The notes below the pieces were generated by a model that made no database searches, had not been told where the DNA came from, and worked only from the letters and a program-made list of their open reading frames with translations. A stretch of 64,000 bases of DNA from Periplaneta americana (taxonomy: Eukaryota > Arthropoda > Insecta > Blattodea > Blattidae), in assembly GCF_040183065.1 (NCBI RefSeq), contig NW_027185501.1:1142001-1206000 (forward strand), written 5' to 3'. This document shows positions 45,652-57,712 of this stretch, one piece after another; the first letter of the stretch is position 1, and each line of letters begins with the position of its first letter. Position numbers and translations under genes: made by a program.

Positions 45652-45989
45652 TGCACTCGAAGTTGGATGCTTGACGGTTGTCAGCCCACTTTCAGGTCTG
45701 TGGATATAGAGGGAAAAATTGAATCGGTGTCGGTTAGAGTTACCGAGTAGCTCAGTGGTAGTGCGTTGGTACGTTAAACCAACGGTCCCGGGATCGATAC
45801 CCGGCCCCGTGGTAGAGCGTTGCTACGTTAAACCAAAGGTCCCGGGTTCGATACCCGGCTCCGGAACAATTTTTCCCTCGAAATTATTCAAATCAACTTT
45901 ACAGTTAGTTATACCTGAAATCTTTTTTGCATAATACACGTCACTGTTCGTTAACAGAAAACCACAATTTAAGTCACACGGAGTTAGTG
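45652..45989 (+). repeat. B monomer with an L-type left half
   Basis: CACTTTCAGGTC, ATTGAATCGG and GTTACCGAG are shared with the L monomer at 45082-45366, while the rest from AACGGTCCC on is type B. The order M then B is undisturbed on both sides, which suits a short gene-conversion-like copy rather than a net crossover. Confidence 0.65.
45741..45866 (+). pseudogene. Composite tRNA-like core, L/B hybrid
   Basis: The 5' part, including TACCGAG and the upstream linker with CACTTTCAGGTC, matches the L monomer two units before (core 45171). The rest is type B. The tail reads GAAATCTTTTTTGCAT, shared with later B monomers. Confidence 0.73.
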
Positions 45990-46558
45990 TGCACTCGAAT
46001 TTGGATGCTTGACGGTTGTCAGCCCACTTTGAGGTCTATGGATATAGAGGGAAAAATTGAATCGCTGTCGGTTAGAGTTCCCGAGAAGCTCAGTGGTAGA
46101 GCGTTGGTACATTAAACCAAAGGCCCCAGGTTCGATACCCGGCTCCGGAACAATTTATCCCTCGAAATTATTCAAATCAACTTTACAGGGAGTTATACCT
46201 GAAATCTTGATTTGCATAATACACGACACTGTTCGTTAACAGAAAACCTTAATTTAAGTCACACGGAGTTAGTGTGCACTCGAAGTTGGATGCTTGACGG
46301 TTGTCAGCCCACTTTGAATTCTGTGTATATAGAGGAAATATTGGATCGGTGTAGGTTAGAGTTCCCGAGTAGTTCAGTGGTAGAGTTTTGGTACATTAAA
46401 GCAAAGGTCCCGGGTTCGATACACGGCTCCGGAACAATTTTTCCCTCTAAATTATTCAAATCAACTTTACAGGGAGTTATACCTGAAATCTTGATTTGCA
46501 TATTACACGTTACTTTTCGTTAACAGAAAACCACAATATAAGTCACACGGAGTTAGTG

Positions 46559-46843
46559 TGCACTCGAAGTTGGATGCTTGACGGTTGTCAGCCCACTTCG
46601 AGGTCTGTGGATACAGAGGGAAAAATTGGATCGGTGTCGGTTAGAGTTCCCGAGTAGCTCAGTGGTAGAGCGTTGGTACGTTAAACCAAATGTCCCGGGT
46701 TCGATACCCGGCTCCGGAACAATTTTTCCCTCGAAATTATTCAAATCAACTTTACAGGGAGTTATACCTGAAATCTTGATTTGCATAATACTCGTCATTT
46801 TTCGTTAACAGTAAACAACAATTTAAGTCACACGGAGTTAGTG
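46559..46843 (+). repeat. Hybrid monomer E/F
   Basis: Type E up to the core (GATACAGAGG, CAAATGTCCCG), then the type F tail (ACTCGTCATTTTTCGTTAACAG followed by TAAAC). A G monomer follows, so F as a separate unit is absent from V3. Confidence 0.75.
46648..46719 (+). tRNA. Near-consensus tRNA-like core, type E, variable loop ATGTC
   Basis: Same core as at 41648, but the monomer ends with CTCGTCATTTTTCG, a tail that belongs to type F. The core itself is intact with T5. Confidence 0.55.
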
Positions 46844-47786
46844 TGCACACGAAGTTGGATGCTTGACGGTTGTCAGCCCACTTTGAGGTCTGTGGATATA
46901 GAGGGAAAAATTGGATTGGCGTCGGTTAGAGTTCCCGAGTAGCTCAGTGGTAGAGCGTTGGTACGATAAACCAAAGGTCCCGGGTTCGATACCCGCTTCC
47001 GGAACAAATTTTCCCTCGAAATAATTCAAATCAACTTTACAGGGTGTTATACATGAAATCTTGATTTGCATAATACACGTCACTGTTCGTTAACAGAAAA
47101 CCACAATTTAAGTCACACGGAGTTGGTGTGCACTCGAAGTTGGATGCTTGACGGTTGTCAGCCCACCTTTAGGTCTGAGGATTTAGAGGGAAAAATTGGA
47201 TCGGTGTCGGTTAGAGTTCCCGAGTAGCTCAGTGGTAGAGCGTTGGTACGTTAAACCAAAGGTCCCGGGTTCGATAACCGGCCCCGGAACAATTTTTCCC
47301 TCGAAATTATTCAAATCAACTTTACAGGGATTTATACCTGAAATCTTGATTTGCATAATACACGTCACTGTTCGTTAACAGAAAACCACAATTTAAGTCA
47401 CACGGAGTTAGTGTGAACTCGAAGTTGGATGCTTGAAGGTTGTCAGCCCACTTTGAGGTCTGTGTATATAGAGGGAAAAATTGGATCGGTGTCGGTTAGA
47501 GTTCCCGAGAAGCTCAGTGGTAGAACGTTGGTACGATAAACCAAAGGTCCCGGTTTCGATACCCGGCTCCGGAACAATTTTTCCCTCGAAATTATTCAAA
47601 TCAACTTTACAGGGAGTTATACCTGAAATCTTGATTAGCATAATACACGTCACTGTTCGTTAACAGAAAACCACATTTTAAGTCACACGGAGTTAGTGTG
47701 CACTCGAAGTTGGATGCTTGACGGTTGTCAGCCCACTTTGAGGTCTGTGGATATAGAGGAAATATTGGATCGGTGTCGGTTAGAGT

Positions 47787-47912
47787 TCCCGAGTAGCTCA
47801 GTGGTAGAGCGTTGGTACGTTAAACCAAAGGTCCCGGGATCGATACCCGGCCCCGTGGTAGAGCTTTGCTACGTTAAACCAAAAGTCCCGGATTCGATAC
47901 CCGGCTCCGGAA
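47787..47912 (+). pseudogene. Composite tRNA-like core, type A
   Basis: A-type composite with CCCGGATTCG in the second T arm, which damages the second B-box. A type B composite follows directly. Confidence 0.74.
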
Positions 47913-48125
47913 CAATTTTTCCCTCGAAATTATTCAAATCAACTTTACAGTTAGTTATACCTGAAATCTTGATTTGCATAATACACGTCACTGTTCGTTA
48001 ACAGAAAACCACAATTTAAGTCACACGGAGTTAGTGTGCACTCGAATTTGGATGCTTGACGGTTGTCAGCCCAATTTGAGGTCTGTGGATATAGAGGGAA
48101 AAATTGGATCGGTGTCGGTTAGAGT

Positions 48126-48264
48126 TCCCGAGTAGCTCAGTGGTAGAGCGTTGGTACGTTAAACCAACGGTCCCGGGATCGATACCCGGCCCCGTGGTAG
48201 AGCGTTGCTACGTTAAACCAAAGGTCCCGGGTTCGATACCCGGGTTCGATACCCGGCTCCGGAA
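48126..48264 (+). pseudogene. Composite tRNA-like core with extra B-box repeat (139 nt)
   Basis: A type B composite in which the 13-bp CCCGGGTTCGATA in the second T arm is doubled, so the core is 139 nt and has two B-boxes in immediate succession after the first, weaker one. Confidence 0.78.
48226..48251 (+). repeat. 13-bp tandem duplication of the B-box
   Basis: CCCGGGTTCGATA occurs twice in direct succession (48226-48238 and 48239-48251), followed by CCCGGCTCC. I found no other monomer in the window with this change. Confidence 0.9.
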
Positions 48265-48672
48265 CAATTTTTCCCTCGAAATTATTCAAATCAACTTTAC
48301 AGTTAGTTATACCTGAAATCTTTTTTGCATAATACACGACACTGTTCGTTAACAGAAAACCACAATTTAAGTCACACGGAGTTAGTGTGCACTCGAAGTT
48401 GGATGCTTGACGGTTGTCAGCCCACTTTGAGGTCTATGGATATAGAGGGAAAAATTGAATCGCTGTCGGTTAGAGTTCCTGAGAAGCTCAGTGGTAGAGC
48501 GTTGGTACATTAAACCAAAGGCCCCAGGTTCGATACCCGGCTCCGGAACAATTTATCCCTCGAAATTATTCAAATCAACTTTACAGGGCGTTATACCTGA
48601 AATCTTGATTTGCATAATACACGTCACTGTTCGTTAACAGAAAACCTTTATTTAAGTCACACGGAGTTAGTG

Positions 48673-48956
48673 TGCACTCGAAGTTGGATGCTTGACGGTT
48701 GTCAGCCCACTTTGAATTCTGTGTATATAGAGGAAATATTGGATCGGTGTAGGTTAGAGTTCCCGAGTAGCTCAGTGGTAGAGCGTTGTTACGTTAAACC
48801 AAATGTCCCGGGTTCGATACCCGGCTCCGGAACAATTTTTCCCTCGAAATTATTCAAATCAACTTTACAGGGAGTTATACCTGAAATCTTGATTCGCATA
48901 ATACACGTCACTGTTCGTTAACAGAAAACAACAATTTAAGTCACACGGAGTTAGTG
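48673..48956 (+). repeat. Hybrid monomer D/E
   Basis: The left half is type D (TTTGAATTC, GAGGAAATATTGG, GTGTAGG). The right half is type E (CAAATGTCCCG and GATTCGCATAATAC). An F monomer follows, so one monomer was lost in the exchange. Confidence 0.75.
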
Positions 48957-51323
48957 TGCACTCGAAGTTGGATGCTTGATGGTTGTCAGCCCACTTTGAG
49001 GTCTGTGGATATAGAGGAAAAAATTGGATCGGTGGCGGTTAGAGTTCCCGAGTAGCTCAGTGGTAGAGCGTTAGTACGTTAAACCAAAGTCCCGGGTTCG
49101 ATACCCGGCTCCGGAAAAATTTTTCCCTCGAAATTATTCAAATCAACTTTACAGAGAATTATATCTGAAATCTTGATTTGCATAATACTCGTCATTTTTC
49201 GTTAACAGTAAACCACAATTTAAGTCACACGGAGTTAGTGTGCACACGAAGTTGGATGCTTGACGGTTGTCAGCCCACTTTGAGGTCTGTGGATATAGAG
49301 GGAAAAATTGGATTGGCGTCGGTTAGAGTTCCCGAGTAGCTCAGTGGTAGAGCGTTGGTACGATAAACCAAAGGTTCCGGGTTCGAAACCCGGTTCCGGA
49401 ACAATTTTTCTCTCGAAATTATTCAAATCAACTTTACAGGGTGTTATACCTGAAATCTTGATTTGCATAATACACGTCACTGTTCGTTAACAGAAAACCA
49501 CAATTTAAGTCACACGGAGTTGGTGTGCACTCGAAGTTGGATGCTTGACGGTTGTCAGCCCACTTTGAGGTCTGTGGATATAAAGGGAAAAATTGAATCG
49601 GTGTCGGTTAGAGTTCCCGAGTAGCTCAGTGGTAGAGCGTTGGTACGTTAAACCAACGATCCCGGGTTCGATAACCGGCCCCGGAACAATTTTTCCCTCG
49701 AAATTATTCAAATCAACTTTACAGGGATTTATACCTGAAATCTTGATTTGCATAATACACGTCACTGTTCGTTAACAGAAAACCACAATTTAAGTCACAC
49801 GGAGTTAGTGTGCACTCGAAGTTGGATGCTTGACGGTTGTCAGCCCACTTTGAGGTCTGTGGATATAAAGGGAAAAATTGAATCGCTGTCGGTTAGAGTT
49901 CCCGAGAAGCTCAGTTGTAGAGCGTTGGTACATTAAACCAAAGGCCCCAGGTTCGATACCCGGCTCGGGAACAATTTATCCCTCGAAATTATTCAAATCA
50001 ACTTTACAGGGTGTTATACCTGAAATCTTGATTTGCATAAAACACGTCACTGTTCGTTAACAGAAAACCTTAATTTAAGTCACACGGAGTTAGTGTGCAC
50101 TCGAAGTTGGATGCTTGACAGTTGTCAGCCCACTTCGAGGTCTGTGGATACAGAGGGAAAAATTGGGTCGGTGTCGGTTAGAGTTCCCGAGTAGCTCAGT
50201 GGTAGAGCGTTGGTACGTTAAACCAAATGTCTCGGGTTCGATACCCGGCTCCGGAACAATTTTTCCCTCGAAATTATTCAAATCAACTTTACAGGGAGTT
50301 ATACCTGAAATCATGATTCGCATAATACACGTCACTGTTCGTTAACAGAAAACTACAATTTAAGTCAGACGGAGTTAGTGTGCACTCGAAGTTGGATGCT
50401 TGACGGTTGTCAGCCCACTTTGAGGTCTGTGGATATAGAGGGAAAAATTGAATCGGTGTCGGTTAGAGTTCCCAAGAAGCTTAGTTGTAGAGCGTTGGTA
50501 CGTTAAACCAAAGGCCACCCGTTCGATACCCGGATCCGGAACAATTTTTCCCTCGAAATTATTCAAATCAACTTTACAGGGAATTACACCTGAAATCTTG
50601 ATTTGCATAATACACGTCACTGTTCGTTAACAGAAAACCAAAATTTAAGTCACACGGAGTTATTGTGCACTCGAAGTTGGATGCTTGACGGTTGTCAGCC
50701 CACTTTGAGGTCTGTGGATATAGAGGGAAAAATTGAATCGGTGTCGGTTAGAGTTCCCGAGAAGCTCAGTGGTAGTGCGTTGGTACGTTAAACCAAAGGA
50801 CCCGCGTTCGATAACCGGCTCCGGAACAATTTTTCCCTCGAAATTATTCAAATTAACTTTACAGGGAGTTATACCTGAAATCTTGATTTGCATAATACAC
50901 GTCACTGTTCGTTAACAGAAAACCACAATTTAAGTCACACGGAGTTAGTCTGAACACGAAGTTGGATGCTTGACGGTTGTCAGCCCACTTTGAGTTCTGT
51001 GTATATAGAGGGAAAAATTGGATCGGTGTCGGTTAGAGTTCCCGAGAAGCTCAGTGGTAGAACGTTGGTACGATAAACCAAAGGTCCCGGTTTCGATACC
51101 CGGCTCCGGAACAATATTTCCCTCGAAATTATTCAAATCAACTTTACAGGGAGTTATACCTGAAATCTTGATTAGCATAATACACGTCACTGTTCGTTAA
51201 CAGAAAACCACAATTTAAGTCACACGGAGTTAGTGTGCACTCGAAGTTGGATGCTTGACGGTTGTCAGCCCACTTTGAGGTCTGTGGATATAGAGGAAAT
51301 ATTGGATCGGTGTCGGTTAGAGT

Positions 51324-51449
51324 TCCCGAGTAGCTCAGTGGTAGAGCGTTGGTACGTTAAACCAAAGGTCCCGGGATCGATACCCGGCCCCGTGGTAGAG
51401 CTTTGCTACGTTAAACCAAAAGTCCCGGTTTCGATACCCGGCTCCGGAA
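51324..51449 (+). pseudogene. Composite tRNA-like core, type A
   Basis: A-type composite with CCCGGTTTCG in the second T arm, followed by L and M monomers as at 44832 and 54278. Confidence 0.74.
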
Positions 51450-52232
51450 CAATTTTTCCCTCGAAATTATTCAAATCAACTTTACAGTTAATTATACCTG
51501 AAATCTTGATTTGCATAATACACGTCACTGTTCGTTAACAGAAAACCACAATTTAAGTCACACGGAGTTAGTGTGCACTCGAAGTTGAATGCTTGACTGT
51601 TGTCAGCCCACTTTGAGGTCTGTGGATATAGAGGGAAAAATTGAATCGGTGTCGGTTAGAGTTACGGAGTAGCTCAGTGGAAGAGCGTTGGTACGTTAAA
51701 CCAAAGGCCCCGGGTTCGACACCCGGCTCCGGAACAATTTTTCCCTCGAAATTATTCAAATCAACTTAACAGGGAGTTATACCTGAAATTTTGATTTCCA
51801 CAATACACGTCACTGTTCGTTACAAGAAAACCACAATTTAATTCACACGGAGTTAGTGTGCACTCGAAGTTGGATGCTTGACGGTTGTCAGCCCACTTTG
51901 AGGTCTGTGGATATAGAGAGAAAAATTGGATTGGTGTCGGTTAGAGTTCCCGAGTAGCTCAGTGGTAGAGCGTTGGTACGTTAAACCAAAGTTCCCGTGT
52001 TCGATACCCGGCTCCGGAACAATTTTTCCCTCGAAATTATTCAAATCAACTTTACAGGTTGTTATACCTGAAATCTTGATTTGCATAATACACGTCACTG
52101 TTCGTTAACAGAAAACCACAATTTAAGTCACACGGAGTTAGTGTGCACTCGAATTTGAATGCTTGACGGTTGTCAGCCCAATTTGAGGTCTGTGGATATA
52201 GAGGGAAAAATTGGATCGGTGTCGGTTAGAGT

Positions 52233-52358
52233 TCCCGAGTAGCTCAGTGGTAGAGCGTTGGTACGTTAAACCAACGGTCCCGGGATCGATACCCGGCCCC
52301 GTGGTAGAGCGTTGCTACGTTAAACCAAAGGTCCCGGGTTCGATACCCGGCTCCGGAA
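52233..52358 (+). pseudogene. Composite tRNA-like core, type B
   Basis: Clean B-type composite opening repeat V5. First T loop ATCGATA, second T arm consensus, T5 intact. Confidence 0.75.
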
Positions 52359-53335
52359 CAATTTTTCCCTCGAAATTATTCAAATCAACCTTACAGTTAG
52401 TTATACCTGAAATCTTTTTTGCATAATACACGTCACTGTTCGTTAACAGAAAACCACAATTTAAGTCACACGGAGTTAGTGTGCACTCGAAGTTGGATGC
52501 TTGACGGTTGTCAGCCCACTTTGAGGTCTATGGATATAGAGGGAAAAATTGAATCGCTGTCGGTTAGAGTTCCCGAGAAGCTCAGTGGTAGAGCGTTGGT
52601 ACATTAAACCAAAGGCCCCAGGTTCGATACACATCTCCGGAGCAATTTATCCCTCGAAATTATTCAAATCAACTTTACAGGGAGTTATACCTGAAATCTT
52701 GATTTGCATAATACACGTCACTGTTCGTTAACAGAAAACCTTAATTTAAGTCACACGGAGTTAGTGTGCACTCGAAGTTGGATGCTTGACGGTTGTCAGC
52801 CCACTTTGAATTCTGTGTATATAGAGGAAATATTGGATCGGTGTCGGTTAGAGTTCCCGAGTAGCTCTGTGGTAGAGCTTTGGTACATTAAACCAAAGGT
52901 CCCGGGTTCGATACCCGGCTCCGGAACAATTTTTCCCTCTAAATTATTCAAATCAACTTAACAGGGAGTTATACCTGAAATCTTGATTTGCATAATACAC
53001 GTTTCTGTTCGTTAACAGAAAACCACAATTTAAGTCACACGGAGTTAGTGTGCACTCGAAGTTGGATGCTTGACGGTTGTCAGCCCACTTCGAGGTCTGT
53101 GGATACAGAGGGAAAAATTGGATCGGTGTCGGTTAGAGTTCCCGAGTAGCTCAGTGGTAGAGCGTTGGTACGTTAAACCAAATGTCCCGGGTTCGATACA
53201 AGGCTCCGGAACAATTTTTCCCTCGAAATTATTCAAATCAACTTTACAGGGAGTTATACCTGAAATCTTGATTCGCATAATACACGTCACTGTTCGTTAA
53301 CAGAAAACTACAATTTAAGTCACACGGAGTTAGTG

Positions 53336-53619
53336 TGCACTCGAAGTTGGATGCTTGACGGTTGTCAGCCCACTTTGAGTTCCGTGGATATAGTGAAAAA
53401 AATTGGATCGGTGGCGGTTAGAGTTCCCGAGTAGCTCAGTGGTAGAGCGTTAGTACGTTAAACCAAAGTCCCGGGTACGATACCCGGCTCCGGAACAATT
53501 TTTCCCTCGAAATTATTCAAATCAACTTTACAGAGAATTATATCTGAAATCTTGATTTGCATAATACACGTCACTGTTCGTTAACAGAAAACCAAAATTT
53601 AAGTCACACGGAGTTATTG
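53336..53619 (+). repeat. Hybrid monomer F/I
   Basis: Type F through the core and the AGAGAATTATATCTG linker. It then has CACGTCACTG and GAAAACCAAAATTTAAG, the tail seen after I at 37.99 and 50.62 kb. J follows directly. Five monomers present in V4 are missing here. Confidence 0.72.
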
Positions 53620-54277
53620 TGCACTCGAAGTTGGATGCTTGACGGTTGTCAGCCCACTTTGAGGTCTGTGGATATAGAGGGAAAAATTGAATCGGTGTCG
53701 GTTAGAGTTCCCGAGAAGCTCAGTGGTAGAGCTTTGGTACGTTAAACCAAAGGACCCGCGTTCGATAACCGGCTCCGGAACAATTTTTCCCTCGAAATTA
53801 TTCAAATTAACTTTACAGGGAGTTATACCTGAAATCTTGATTTGCATAATACACGTCACTGTTCGTTAACAGAAAACCACAATTTAAGTCACACGGAGTT
53901 AGTGTGAACTCGAAGTTGGATGCTTGACGGTTGTCAGCCCACTTTGAGGTCTGTGTATATAGAGGGAAAAATTGGATCGGTGTCGGTTAGAGTTCCCGAG
54001 AAGCTCAGTGGTAGAACGTTGGTACGATAAACCGAAGGTCCCGGTTTCGATACCCGGCTCCGGAACAATATTTCCCTCGAAATTATTCAAATCAACTTTA
54101 CAGGGAGTTATACCTGAAATCTTGATTAGCATAATACACGTCACTGTTCGTTAACAGAAAACCACAATTTAAGTCACACGGAGTTAGTGTGCACTCGAAG
54201 TTGGATGCTTGACGGTTGTCAGCCCACTTTGAGGTCTGTGGATATAGAGGAAATATTGGATCGGTGTCGGTTAGAGT

Positions 54278-54403
54278 TCCCGAGTAGCTCAGTGGTAGAG
54301 CGTTGGTACGTTAAACCAAAGGTCCCGGGATCGATACCCGGCCCCGTGGTAGAGCTTTGCTACGTTAAACCAAAAGTCCCGGGTTCGATACCCGGCTCCG
54401 GAA
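54278..54403 (+). pseudogene. Composite tRNA-like core, type A
   Basis: A-type composite with CAAAAGTCCCG before a consensus second T arm. T5 is intact. Confidence 0.75.
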
Positions 54404-55186
54404 CAATTTTTCCCTCGAAATTATTCAAATCAACTTTACAGTTAATTATACCTGAATTCTTGATTTGCATAATACACGTCACTGTTCGTTAACAGAAAAC
54501 CACAATTTAAGTCACACGGAGATAGTGTGTACTCGAAGTTGGATGCTTGACGGTTGTCAGCCCACTTTGAGGTCTGTGGATATAGAGGGAAAAATTGAAT
54601 CGGTGTCGGTTAGAGTTACCGAGTAGCTCAGTGGAAGAGCGTTGGTACGTTAAACCAAAGGCCCCGGGTTCGACACCCGGCTCCGGAACAATTTTTCCCT
54701 CGAAATTATTCAAATCAACTTAACAGGGAGTTATACCTGAAATTTTGATTTCCACAATACACGTCACTGTTCGTTACAAGAAAACCACAATTTAAGTCAC
54801 ACGGAGTTAGTGTGCACTCGAAGTTGGATGCTTGACGGTTGTCAGTCCACTTTGAGGTCTGTGGATATAGAGAGAAAAATTGGATTGGTGTCGGTTAGAG
54901 TTCCCGAGTAGCTCAGTGGTAGAGCGTTGGTACGTTAAACCAAAGTTCCCGTGTTCGATACCCGGCTCCGGAACAATTTTTCCCTCGAAATTATTCAAAT
55001 CAACTTTACAGGTTGTTATACCTGAAATCTTGATTTGCATAATACACGTCACTGTTCGTTAACAGAAAACCACAATTTAAGTCACACGGAGTTAGTGTGC
55101 ACTCGAATTTGGATGCTTGACGGTTGTCAGCCCAATTTGAGTTCTGTGGATATAGAGGGAAAAATTGGATCGGTGTCGGTTAGAGT

Positions 55187-55312
55187 TCCCGAGTAGCTCA
55201 GTGGTAGAGCGTTGGTACGTTAAACCAACGGTCCCGGGATCGATACCCGGCCCCGTGGTAGAGCGTTGCTACGTTAAACCAAATGTCCCGGGTTCGATAC
55301 CCGGCTCCGGAA
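55187..55312 (+). pseudogene. Composite tRNA-like core, type B
   Basis: B-type composite opening V6, distinguished by CAAATGTCCCG in its second half. Confidence 0.75.
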
Positions 55313-56093
55313 CAATTTTTCCCTCGAAATTATTCAAATCAACTTTACAGTTAGTTATACCTGAAATCTTTTTTGCATAATACACGTCACTGTTCGTTAA
55401 CAGAAAACCACAATTTAAGTCACACGGAGTTAGTGTGCACTCGAAGTTGGATGCTTGACGGTTGTCAGCCCACTTTGAGGTCTATGGATATAGGGGGAAA
55501 AATTGAATCGCTGTCGGTTAGAGTTACCGAGAAGCTCAGTGGTAGAGCGTTGGTACATTAAACCAAAGGCCCCAGGTTCGATACCCGGCTCCGGAGCAAT
55601 TTATCCCTCGAAATTATTCAAATCAACTTTACAGGGAGTTATACCTGAAATCTTGATTTGCATAATACACGTCACTGTTCGTTAACAGAAAACCTTAATT
55701 TAAGTCACACGGAGTTAGTGTGCACTCGAAGTTGGATGCTTGACGGTTGTCAGCCCACTTTGAATTCTGTGTATATAGAAGAAATATTGGATCGGTGTCG
55801 GTTAGAGTTCCCGAGTAGCTCAGTGGTAGAGCTTTGGTACGTTAAACCAAAGGTCCCGTGTTCGATACCCGGCTCCGGAACAATTTTTCCCTCTAAATTA
55901 TTCAAATCAACTTTACAGGGAGTTATACCTGAAATCTTGATTTGCATAATACACGTTTCTGTTCGTTAACAGAAAACCACAATTTAAGTCACACGGAGTT
56001 AGTGTGCACTCGAAGTTGGATGCTTGACGGTTGTCAGCCCACTTCGAGGTATGTGGATACAGAGGGAAAAATTGGATCGGTGTCGGTTAGAGT

Positions 56094-56165
56094 TCCCGAG
56101 TAGCTCAGTGGTAGAGCGTTGGTACGTTAAACCAAATGTCCCGGGTTCGATACCCGGCTCCGGAA
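56094..56165 (+). tRNA. Near-consensus tRNA-like core, type E, variable loop ATGTC
   Basis: Intact cloverleaf, boxes and T5; the only core change is in the variable loop. Its neighbours of the same type at 53140 and 57517 have a damaged T stem (ATACAAGGC). Confidence 0.55.
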
Positions 56166-57142
56166 CAATTTTTCCCTCGAAATTATTCAAATCAACTTTA
56201 CAGGGAGTTATACCTGAAATCTTGATTCGCATAATACACGTCACTATTCGTTAACAGAAAACTACAATTTAAGTCACACGGAGTTAGTGTGCACTCGAAG
56301 TTGGATGCTTGACGGTTGTCAGCCCACTTTGAGTTCCGTGGATATAGTGAAAAAAATTGGATCGGTGGCGGTTAGAGTTCCCGAGTAGCTCAGTGGTAGA
56401 GCGTTAGTACGTTAAACCAAAGTCCCGGGTACGATACCCGGCTCCGGAACAATTTTTCCCTCGAAATTATTCAAATCAACTTTACAGAGAATTGTATCTG
56501 AAATCTTGATTTGCATAATACTCGTCATTTTTCGTTAACAGTAAACCACAATTTAAGTCACACGGAGTTAGTGTGCACACGAAGTTGGATGCTTGACGGT
56601 TGTCAGCCCACTTTGAGGTCTGTGGATATAGAGGGAAAAATTGGATTGGCGTCGGTTAGAGTTCCCGAGTAGCTCAGTGGTAGAGCGTTGGTACGATAAA
56701 CCAAAGGTCCCGGGTTGGATACCCGGTTCCGGAACAATTTTTCCCTCGAAATTATTCAAATCAACTTTACAGTTAGTTATACCTGAAATCTTTTTTGCAT
56801 AATACACGTCACTGTTCGTTAACAGAAAACCACAATTTAAGTCACACGGAGTTGGTGTGCACTCGAAGTTGGATGCTTGACGGTTGTCAGCCCAATTTGA
56901 GGTCTGTGGATATAGAGGGAAAAATTGGATCGGTGTCGGTTAGAGTTTTCGAGTAGCTCAGTGGTAAAGCGTTGGTACGTTAAACCAAAGGTCCCGGGTT
57001 CGATAACCGGCCCCGGAATAATTTTTCCCTCGAAATTATTCAAATCAACTTTACAGGGATTTATACCTGAAATCTTGATTTGCATAATACACGTCACTGT
57101 TCGTTAACAGAAAACCACAATTTAAGTCACACGGAGTTAGTG

Positions 57143-57427
57143 TGCACTCGAAGTTGGATGCTTGACGGTTGTCAGCCCACTTTGAGGTCTATGGATATAG
57201 AGGGAAAAATTGAATCGCTGTCGGTTAGAGTTCCCGAGAAGCTCAGTGGTAGAGCGTTGGTACATTAAACCAAAGGCCCCAGGTTCGATACCCGGCTCCG
57301 GAGCAATTTATCCCTCGAAATTATTCAAATCAACTTTACAGGGAGTTATACCTGAAATCTTGATTTGCATAATACACGTTTCTGTTCGTTAACAGAAAAC
57401 CACAATTTAAGTCACACGGAGTTAGTG
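57143..57427 (+). repeat. Hybrid monomer C/D
   Basis: Type C core with CAATTTATCCC, but a type D tail (CACGTTTCTG with GAAAACCACAATTT rather than C's GAAAACCTTAATTT). E follows directly, and D as a separate unit is missing. Confidence 0.7.
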
Positions 57428-57712
57428 TGCACTCGAAGTTGGATGCTTGACGGTTGTCAGCCCACTTCGAGGTCTGTGGATACAGAGGGAAAAATTGGAT
57501 CGGTGTCGGTTAGAGTTCCCGAGTAGCTCAGTGGTAGAGCGTTGGTACGTTAAACCAAATGTCCCGGGTTCGATACAAGGCTCGGGAACAATTTTTCCCT
57601 CGAAATTATTCAAATCAACTTTACAGGGAGTTATACCTGAAATCTTGATTCGCATAATACACGTCACTGTTCGTTAACAGAAAACTACAATTTAAGTCAC
57701 ACGGAGTTAGTG

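Larger units (their letters stand above)
45652..48036 (+). repeat. Higher-order repeat V3: B C D E G H K A (2385 bp)
   Basis: Cores are 45741 (composite), 46079, 46363, 46648, 46933, 47218, 47503 and 47787 (composite). This is one of the two shortest copies: F is missing and the monomers I, J, L and M are absent. The E monomer ends with the tail that belongs to F, which marks the place where F was lost. The opening B monomer carries an L-type left half. Confidence 0.85.
48037..52143 (+). repeat. Higher-order repeat V4: B C D/E F G H C E I J K A L M (4107 bp)
   Basis: Cores are 48126 (composite with an extra 13-bp repeat), 48477, 48761, 49046, 49330, 49615, 49900, 50185, 50470, 50755, 51040, 51324 (composite), 51663 and 51948. 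This is the longest copy and the only one in block V that contains both I and J. It is the best guide to the full type order of the cycle. Confidence 0.85.
52144..55097 (+). repeat. Higher-order repeat V5: B C D E F J K A L M (2954 bp)
   Basis: Cores are 52233 (composite), 52571, 52855, 53140, 53425, 53709, 53994, 54278 (composite), 54617 and 54902. G, H, C, E and I are missing between F and J, and the F monomer at 53336-53619 ends in the tail expected of I. Confidence 0.85.
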
